The notes under the pieces are model-generated. The model was not told where the DNA came from, did not search any database, and saw only the letters and a list, made by a program, of their open reading frames with translations. Shown here in pieces: positions 16,081 to 21,708 of a stretch of 21,708 bases of DNA. Positions within the stretch are counted from its first letter, which is position 1. The number at the start of each line of letters is the position of its first letter. Position numbers and translations under genes: made by a program. Location: contig CAZSBB010000060.1 in NCBI GenBank assembly GCA_964605235.1, forward strand, positions 1 to 21,708, given 5' to 3'. This DNA comes from CAZSBB01 sp964605235. Lineage in GTDB: Bacteria; Planctomycetota; Phycisphaerae; Phycisphaerales; Phycisphaeraceae.

Positions 16081-16100
16081 TCCGGGGGTCCGGGGGGCGG
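16081..16100. repeat. G-rich repeat next to the SPFH-fusion stop
   Basis: tccgggggtccggggggcgg directly abuts the stop codon of the minus-strand SPFH-fusion gene, within a 113-base gap to hflC. The same unit recurs at 21383-21440 and, in coding form, at 5300-5356. The gap also has a single gggggtcc at 16030-16037. Confidence 0.6.
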
Positions 16101-18161
16101 TTAGTTGGGTTTGAGGATGGTTTCCAGGCCGGTGCGGTCGTCTTTGAGGTCCAGGCGGATGATGGGTTTGTCGCCCTGGGCAGCCGTGATGATCTTGCGG
16201 GCTTCCTGGAGTCCTGCGCTCAGGGCGTCGAGATGCCGGCGGGCGCGGTAGTAAGCCGGGGCCTTGTCGAACGCCAGGGACTCGGCGAGGAATTTTTCCG
16301 CCTTGGCGCGTTCGGTGATGGCGCGTTCCCAGCGATAGGCGCGGGCGTCGAAGATCAGCTTGGCGGCTTCGCCCTGGGCGGCGGCGAGCAGGTCGTAGAT
16401 GGCGGTTTCCTGATCGTGCAACTGCTCAGGGGTGACGGCGGCGTCGGCTTTGAGGGTCTCCAACTGGAGGATGGCGCTGTTGATCGCCTGCGCCTGATCC
16501 GCTGAGCCGGCGACTTCCGCCAGCGTGCGGTTGGCGTTGCGGCGGGCTTCGGAGATGAGGGTTTCGCGTTCCTGGATGGCGCCGATCTGGGTATGGAAGC
16601 TCTTGGCGACTTCCTCCTTCTGCGGCGGATGCACGCCGACGAAGCCCACGAAGGTCACTTCCAGGCCCAGCCCCCAGCGGTCGGCTTCCTGCTGAATCCG
16701 CTGCCGCAGCGTGTCGCCCGCTTCAGCGCGCTGGCCCGAGAGCAGGTCGTCCTGGTAGTGGGTGGCGAAGTATTGATTGGTGATGCGGTCGGCGATGTTC
16801 TCCAGCGCTGCCGTCGGCTTGCCGGCGGACACCAGATATTTTTCCAGGTCGCGGATGCGGTACTGCACGGAAATTTCCGCCGCCAGCAGGCTGGTGCCGG
16901 GGGTGCCGCCGGCCTGCTGATCATGCGGTTCACGCGCCCGCGGGGGCACGGTGATCAGATACTGCTCCTGGCCTTCGGTGTGTTCGTTGGTCCACAGGAT
17001 GGCGACGTTGGGGCCGACCTTGCTCTTGGACGAGCCGACCGACAGCGTGTGCACCCGGCCGACTTCGTACTTCCGGGCGCTCGCCAGCGGCCAGGGCATT
17101 TTCAGGTGCAGGCCCGAACCGACCACCCGGGCGATGTTGCCGCGGTGGGAGATGACCGCCTGTTCATGCGGCTGGACGATCACCACGCACGACACCAGCG
17201 CCAGCATCAGCAGCCCGGCGATGAACAGCGGGGTGACCGCCTTGCTGAGCACCTGATAGAACCAGCTGCGGGAAATCTCGAAGCCGAACTGGTAGTTGAT
17301 GGCTTCGTTGATGATCGAGGCGAGCGATTCGGGGCTGGTCAGCAAACCCAGCACGCGGCTGTCGAAAGCGGGGCGGGCGATTTCGCCGGCCTTGCGCGGG
17401 CGGTACGCCGAGAGCAGGAAAGTCAGCAGAATTTCGATGCCGATGAGCATCATCAGGGCGGGGATGACCAGCGCCATCAGCGCCAGCACTTCGCGGTTGC
17501 CCAGGGCGACCTGCGCCAGCACGCTCAGGAACAGCAGGCCGGCGATGACGAAGCTGCCCATGAGGTAGGACGCCCCGCCGCGCAGCAGGATGAACTCGCG
17601 GGCGCTGGTCATGCCCGCCATGTAGCGGGCGGTGATGAAGGCGACGAAGGCGACGGGCAGGATGATCGCCATCAGCCAGCGCAGGTTGACGCCGGCGCCC
17701 ACCGCCTGCGCCAGCAGGTTGGACTCGCTCAGGCGCACGCCGCCCAGCAGGGTGCGGGCGTGGTTGAGCAGGATGCCGCCGGCGATGAGCAGGAAGCCGG
17801 CGACCACAAAGCTGACGATGCCCAGGCCCCATTTGTACAGGCGATCGAGCCGGCGGCGGGCGAGGTCCAGATCGTCGGCGTGCTCTTCAAAGATGGCGGC
17901 GGCGGCCTGGTCGCGGCGAATGATCTGCTCGGCTTCGAGGGCTTCGGTGCGTTCGATGCGATGCTGATGGTAGATCAGCAGCAGCACGACCCAGATGGGC
18001 AGGCCGGCGCACAGGTGCCAGGTCGCCGCGTGCAGCGCCGGGCTCTGCGCCCACAGGCCGATGAGCGCTGCCGCCGTCGCCAGGACGAATTGCACGCCCA
18101 GACCCACCAGCGCCGCATTGGCGGCACGACGGTACGTTTGCTGGTCTGCGGTTCCAATCAT
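16101..18161 (-). CDS. Seven-TM membrane protein fused to an HflK-like SPFH domain
   Basis: The 686-residue protein has seven predicted membrane helices (about 15-38, 46-65, 113-132, 161-180, 198-220, 225-253, 309-329) and then, from about 325, an SPFH domain (VVIVQPHEQAVISHRGNIAR, 'LLAAEISVQYRIRDLEKYL') and helical C-terminal part (about 540-650) rich in Ala/Glu/Arg. The usual HflK has one N-terminal helix; here the seventh helix takes that place and six more are added. Residues 66-110 form a charged cytoplasmic helical hairpin between helices 2 and 3. GGAGA lies 10 bases before the ATG. It follows the first ABC-2 permease by 42 bases and precedes hflC. I infer a membrane-embedded member of the SPFH assembly; no catalytic motif is seen. 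Confidence 0.9.
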   Translation of the reverse strand: MIGTADQQTYRRAANAALVGLGVQFVLATAAALIGLWAQSPALHAATWHLCAGLPIWVVLLLIYHQHRIERTEALEAEQIIRRDQAAAAIFEEHADDLDLARRRLDRLYKWGLGIVSFVVAGFLLIAGGILLNHARTLLGGVRLSESNLLAQAVGAGVNLRWLMAIILPVAFVAFITARYMAGMTSAREFILLRGGASYLMGSFVIAGLLFLSVLAQVALGNREVLALMALVIPALMMLIGIEILLTFLLSAYRPRKAGEIARPAFDSRVLGLLTSPESLASIINEAINYQFGFEISRSWFYQVLSKAVTPLFIAGLLMLALVSCVVIVQPHEQAVISHRGNIARVVGSGLHLKMPWPLASARKYEVGRVHTLSVGSSKSKVGPNVAILWTNEHTEGQEQYLITVPPRAREPHDQQAGGTPGTSLLAAEISVQYRIRDLEKYLVSAGKPTAALENIADRITNQYFATHYQDDLLSGQRAEAGDTLRQRIQQEADRWGLGLEVTFVGFVGVHPPQKEEVAKSFHTQIGAIQERETLISEARRNANRTLAEVAGSADQAQAINSAILQLETLKADAAVTPEQLHDQETAIYDLLAAAQGEAAKLIFDARAYRWERAITERAKAEKFLAESLAFDKAPAYYRARRHLDALSAGLQEARKIITAAQGDKPIIRLDLKDDRTGLETILKPN

Positions 18162-18203
18162 GATGCGTCGATCTCCAGACAGAACATTCCGCGCCGCGCG
18201 GCG

Positions 18204-19169
18204 TCAGCCCACTTCCCGGTTCTGGAAGAGGCAGACCGCCAGGCTCAGGATGGCGCCGATCATCAATGCGGCATACGCCGCGACGGACAGCACGTATTGC
18301 AGCGTGAAGTCATGGCCCTGGGTCAAAGCATCCGCGGGCCAGAGCAGCTGGAAGTTGGGCACCACGCGGTAAAACACGTCGGCGATGACGCTCCTGGCGG
18401 CCCACTTGCCCAGCAGGTATTGACTGACCAGCCCGACCACGAATGTGCCGACGCAGATCAGGATGGTCATGATCTGCCCCAGCCGGGTGGAGACGGCGAT
18501 CGCCACGGCGGTGAGCACCAGCACGGCGAGGAACACCAGCAGCAGGCCGATCATGAGCTGGCCATTGAGGTCGCTGCCGGGGATCTGGATGGACCAGTCG
18601 CGCTGGATGCACAGCACCATGAACCACCCGCCGGTGAGCAGGCCGAAGAAGCTGTTCATCAGGCTGGAGGTGAAGACCCAGTGGTAGAAGTAGTTGCCCA
18701 GCGTCGCCAGCAGCAGCGCCGCGATGCCGCCGCCTAAGCCGAACACCAGCACGGGAATGTCGAAGCGGTCGGAGGCGGTCTGCATCACGCCGTGGCGCAC
18801 GGTCAGCAGAAAGACGATGGTGAGGATCCAGTAGGTCATCGCCAGCGCTGCCGCGACGCCCAGGTACTTGCCCACCACGAACACCGGCCGGGCGACGGGC
18901 TTGCTCACCACCGTCAGGACGGTCTTGTTCTCCACCTCGCGCGACAGCACGCCGGTGGCGGTGAACGCCGCCAGCAGCAGACCCGCGAGAAAGAGCGTGC
19001 TCAGGCCCATGTCGATCATCAGCTTGTTGTCGTCGTCGAGCGTGTACGCCGCCAGCGAAGGCGAGAGGATCAGCAGCAACGCCGTCGCCAGCGTCAACAC
19101 GACAAACACCGGCATGCGAATGCTCTCGGTGAAGGTGTTGCGGGCGATGGTGTAAATCTGCTGGAACAT
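18204..19169 (-). CDS. ABC-2 type permease (NosY-like)
   Basis: The 321-residue protein has about seven membrane helices (near 20-40, 56-76, 103-125, 138-160, 206-228, 232-252, 292-315). REVENKTVLTVVSKPVARPVFVVGKYLG (77-104) is the coupling segment of ABC-2 permeases that contacts the ATPase, in the NosY/'REIE-x-x-T-x-x-x-x-x-S-K-P' form. No ATPase gene adjoins it; the only exporter ATPase of the cluster is five genes away at 12367-13644. That ATPase may therefore serve two different permeases in one heteromeric exporter. The start has no clear ribosome-binding site. The gap to the P-type ATPase upstream is 79 bases. Confidence 0.9.
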   Translation of the reverse strand: MFQQIYTIARNTFTESIRMPVFVVLTLATALLLILSPSLAAYTLDDDNKLMIDMGLSTLFLAGLLLAAFTATGVLSREVENKTVLTVVSKPVARPVFVVGKYLGVAAALAMTYWILTIVFLLTVRHGVMQTASDRFDIPVLVFGLGGGIAALLLATLGNYFYHWVFTSSLMNSFFGLLTGGWFMVLCIQRDWSIQIPGSDLNGQLMIGLLLVFLAVLVLTAVAIAVSTRLGQIMTILICVGTFVVGLVSQYLLGKWAARSVIADVFYRVVPNFQLLWPADALTQGHDFTLQYVLSVAAYAALMIGAILSLAVCLFQNREVG

Positions 19170-19248
19170 GCGGCTAAGTCAGTCGGTTGGAGGTCAGATG
19201 GATCAACTGGAACGAACGTCAGACGACACGAAGCAGTCCTGCGGCAGG

Positions 19249-21321
19249 TTATGCCGGGGCAGGAGCGCCGTGGGCGTGGCCATGGTCGTGATCGCAGTTG
19301 TGATCATGGTCATGGTCATGGGTGTGATCGTGGTCGTGGCTGTGACCGTGAGACGCTGCGCCACCGCCGGCCTGGGCTTCGGCGTGCTCGAGTTCCTCGC
19401 CGCTGCGCACCAGCCGGGCGGAGTTGAAGATGATCGCCAGACCGCTGACCACGTGCAGAATCGCCGCGGTGATCGGCTCGATGTAATCCAGCGCGCCCAG
19501 GGTCATGAAGATGATGACGAACGCGAAGCCGAACACCACGTTCTGGCGGATGACCGCGGTGGTGCGGCGGCTCAGGTCGATCAGGAAGGGAATGCGGTTG
19601 AGGTTGTTGTTCATCAGGGCGATGCGCGCCGAGTGAATGGCGACGTCGGAGCCGGCGGCGCCCATGGCGATGGAGATGTCGCCGGCTTTGAGGGCGGGGG
19701 CGTCGTTGACGCCGTCGCCGATGACCGCCACCTTGTGGCCGCGCCGTTTCAGGTCGTCAACCATCTGCAGTTTCTGTTCGGGGAGCACCTCGGCTTTGTA
19801 CTCGGCGTGCAACTGGCCGGCGACGCGGCGGGCGACGCTTTCGCGGTCGCCGGTGACGATGACCAGACGCTTGAGGCCCATGTCGCGCAGCTTGTCCATT
19901 GCCGCCGGGGCGCCGCTGCGGGCGTTGTCCGACAGGCCGATCCACCCGAGCAGTTGCCCATCGCGGACCACGAAGAGGATCGACAGGCCTTCGCCTTCGG
20001 GGCTCGCCTGAGCGGCGCGAATGGCGTCGGCGGCGTCCGGTTGCAGTTGGCTGCCTTCATCTTCCGTCAGCCAGGAAGCCCGGCCGACGAGAATGCTGTG
20101 CCCGTCCACTTTGCCACGCACGCCCTTGCCGGGCACCTCGGCGAAGTCAGTCACTTGACCCAGCGGCAAATTCGCCTGCCGGGCGACATTGACCACTGCC
20201 CGCGCGACGGGGTGACGGGAGTTGGCTTCCACCACTGCCGCCGTCGCCAGCAGATCCGCGCCTTCCACGCCGTCGGTCGGCGTCAGGCGCGACACTTCCA
20301 GTTGCCCGGTGGTCAGCGTGCCGGTTTTGTCGAACACGATGGCGGTCAAATTCCGCGCGGCTTCGAGGTCCAGCACACTCTTGACCAGCACGCCCAGACG
20401 CGCCGCGGCCGACAGCCCCGCCACCATCGCGGTGGGGGTGGCGAGGATGAGCGCACACGGGCACGCCACCACCAGCATGGTGATGGCGCGCTTGACCGCA
20501 TTTTCCGAGTCCTGCCGGAGCGTGAAGAACAGCATGATGCCCACGAGCATCAGCACCGTGGGCGTGTACCAGCCGGCGTAGCGGTCGATCATGCGCATGA
20601 TCGGCGTCTGGGTCTGCTCGGCCTGGAGAATCAGTTCCTTGACCCGCCCCAGCGTGGTGTCCTCGCCCGCCTTGGTCACGCGGATTTCCATTCGGCCGGT
20701 GACGTTGATGGTCCCGCCGAACACTTCATCGCCGGGGTTCTTGTCGACCGGCAGCGATTCGCCGGTGATGTTCGCCTGATTGACGGTGCTCTGTCCGCCG
20801 ACCACTTCGCCGTCGGCGGGGATGTTGTCGCCGGGGCGCACAACCACGACATCGCCCGGCTTGAGGTCTTTGGCTTCGACCTGCTGCTCCTGGCCGTTGA
20901 CCAGTCGATGGGCTTTGGTGGGGGTGATGCGGATGAGCGATTCAATGCTGGCCTGGGCGCCCAGGGCGGTGCGGTTTTCGATGAGCACGGAGATGATCAT
21001 GAAGAAGGCGATCGCGGCCGCCTCCTGGTACTTGCCGATGGCGAACGCCGCGAGGACCGCCAGGGCGACCAGCTCGTTCATGTGCATGTGGCCTTTGAGC
21101 AGGTCGCGCACCGCCACCAGCACCAGCGGGGCGCCCAGGAGGATCGCCGAGATGAAGCCGAGCGTCTGGGGATAGAAGTCATTTTTCCAGAGCAGGTCGG
21201 CGAGGAAGGAACAGATCAGCAGGACGCCGCCGGCGAGGGTGCCGATGATCTCCTTGCTGATGCGTCCGGTGGCCTGATCGATCTGGAGGTTCTTGCCGAT
21301 TTCGTCGTGAGCGTTGGACAT
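19249..21321 (-). CDS. Heavy-metal P1B-type ATPase with His/Asp-rich C-terminus
   Basis: This 690-residue pump moves a transition-metal ion across the inner membrane using ATP. Seen: TGES (186-189) in the actuator domain, ion-site CPC (287-289) in VVACPCALILATPTAM, phosphorylation motif DKTGTLT (D331), the His-Pro of the P1B nucleotide domain (H370-P371), GDGVNDAP (535-542), and a final helix HVVSGLAIIFNSARL. No N-terminal Cys-x-x-Cys metal-binding domain is present; instead the C-terminus has 13 His and one Cys (658-684), suggesting zinc, cadmium, cobalt or nickel. The last helix has H623 where ZntA-type pumps have the ion-binding Asp. I chose ATG 21321 (MSNAHDEIG) because AAGGA lies 11 bases upstream; 21348 is an alternative. 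It is first in the probable operon. Confidence 0.94.
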   Translation of the reverse strand: MSNAHDEIGKNLQIDQATGRISKEIIGTLAGGVLLICSFLADLLWKNDFYPQTLGFISAILLGAPLVLVAVRDLLKGHMHMNELVALAVLAAFAIGKYQEAAAIAFFMIISVLIENRTALGAQASIESLIRITPTKAHRLVNGQEQQVEAKDLKPGDVVVVRPGDNIPADGEVVGGQSTVNQANITGESLPVDKNPGDEVFGGTINVTGRMEIRVTKAGEDTTLGRVKELILQAEQTQTPIMRMIDRYAGWYTPTVLMLVGIMLFFTLRQDSENAVKRAITMLVVACPCALILATPTAMVAGLSAAARLGVLVKSVLDLEAARNLTAIVFDKTGTLTTGQLEVSRLTPTDGVEGADLLATAAVVEANSRHPVARAVVNVARQANLPLGQVTDFAEVPGKGVRGKVDGHSILVGRASWLTEDEGSQLQPDAADAIRAAQASPEGEGLSILFVVRDGQLLGWIGLSDNARSGAPAAMDKLRDMGLKRLVIVTGDRESVARRVAGQLHAEYKAEVLPEQKLQMVDDLKRRGHKVAVIGDGVNDAPALKAGDISIAMGAAGSDVAIHSARIALMNNNLNRIPFLIDLSRRTTAVIRQNVVFGFAFVIIFMTLGALDYIEPITAAILHVVSGLAIIFNSARLVRSGEELEHAEAQAGGGAASHGHSHDHDHTHDHDHDHNCDHDHGHAHGAPAPA
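19270..19350 (-). repeat. His/Asp repeat tract at the P-type ATPase C-terminus
   Basis: Residues 658-684 alternate His with Asp, Ser, Thr, Gly or Ala: 13 His and Cys676 within 27 residues. On the plus strand it reads as a degenerate gtgatcgtggtcatg repeat. It is a likely cytoplasmic metal-binding or metal-buffering tail. Confidence 0.9.
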
Positions 21322-21654
21322 ACGCGGGCCATTCCTTATGGACAGCATCCAGTCAACGGGCCAACCCAGGCCGTCAGCAGCGCCGGGGGAACCGGGGGTC
21401 CGGGTTCCGGGGGTCCGGGGAATCCGGGGGTCCGGGGGGGCTGCTTCGTGCCAACAGGTCAGCCGGGGAACCAGCAGGCCGGTGGGACTCTCTCTTCCCC
21501 ACCATCGACCGCCCCCGACCGCAGGCCCGCTGACCGCACGAGCCGCGTCGATGGACGACCAGCCGTCGACACTGGTTCATACGCAGCGAGGCGCGGCTGG
21601 GTTCGCGGTGGCGTGGACAAAAAGTGCGCTGGCCCCGGATAACCCCCCGGATGG
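21322..21654 (-). promoter_or_regulatory. Leader and upstream region of the eight-gene operon
   Basis: These 333 bases hold no convincing gene; a 97-codon minus-strand frame (21374-21667) is Arg/Pro-rich and runs into the repeat and the poly-C tract. The promoter of the operon should be here. A TTGACT box (minus strand, 21356-21351) is a good -35 match but has no -10 at 16-18 bases, so no promoter is called. The G-rich repeat at 21383-21440 lies within it. Confidence 0.4.
21383..21440. repeat. G-rich tandem repeat in the operon leader
   Basis: Imperfect tandem units of the form ccgggggtccgggg, ccgggttccgggggtcc and ggggaatccgggggtcc alternate over 58 bases, with several runs of four or more G on the plus strand, so G-quadruplex formation is possible. 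The operon's own RNA would be C-rich here. Related units occur at 5300-5356 and 16081-16100. Confidence 0.75.

Positions 21655-21708
<54 letters not shown>

Noticed and set aside
12418..16104. 1228-codon plus-strand open frame
   Set aside because: It lies antisense to four well-identified minus-strand genes (ABC ATPase, hflK, hflC and the end of the SPFH fusion) and spans their gaps; its protein is low-complexity Gly/Ala/Val/Asp typical of the mirror frame of GC-rich genes.
16593..18737. 714-codon plus-strand open frame
   Set aside because: Antisense to the SPFH fusion and the ABC permease, His/Gln/Asp/Arg-rich with no recognisable domain.
19168..21642. 824-codon plus-strand open frame
   Set aside because: Antisense to the P-type ATPase, which has every expected motif; the plus-strand product has none.

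Overview
The window is GC-rich, densely coding bacterial DNA. Gene content, the many small G/C-rich hairpin repeats between genes and the cluster of stomatin/HflKC-like (SPFH) proteins with ABC-2 exporter genes suggest a planctomycete, perhaps of the Phycisphaerae. That placement is inference: there is no rRNA or other phylogenetic marker here. No tRNA, CRISPR array, phage or transposase gene was found. The right end runs into a C homopolymer, so it is probably the end of a contig.

Left part (1-8.5 kb). An orphan MalK/UgpC-type sugar-importer ATPase (-) is divergent from glyA (serine hydroxymethyltransferase, +), which has a recognisable promoter. A 413-base gap packed with hairpin repeats separates glyA from a convergent ECF sigma factor / membrane anti-sigma pair (-). 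Divergent from that pair is a FixL/FixJ-style two-component operon (+). Its kinase has a degenerate receiver domain interrupted by a collagen-like Gly-X-Y repeat. A perfect 25-bp-stem hairpin separates this operon from purU (formyltetrahydrofolate deformylase, +). GlyA and PurU both act in one-carbon metabolism.

Right part (8.6-21.3 kb). Eight genes lie on the minus strand in one probable operon, in transcription order: a heavy-metal P1B-type ATPase with a His/Asp-rich C-terminus; an ABC-2 permease; a seven-TM protein fused to an SPFH domain; HflC; HflK with a His/Asp-rich N-terminus; an ABC ATPase with a long Pro/Ala-rich tail carrying three similar amphipathic motifs; a second, larger ABC permease with a roughly 200-residue loop; and a membrane-anchored helical-repeat protein. 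Gaps are short (42, 42, 42, 79, 113 and 7 bases, plus one 1-base TGATG overlap). I infer a membrane assembly in which three SPFH proteins scaffold an ABC-2 exporter, possibly with metal handling. This is the most interesting system in the window. Each family is known, but the combination, the His tracts at two points and the polytopic SPFH fusion deserve study.

A G-rich 'tccggggg' repeat family appears in three unrelated places: inside the kinase gene, between two SPFH genes, and in the leader of the eight-gene operon.
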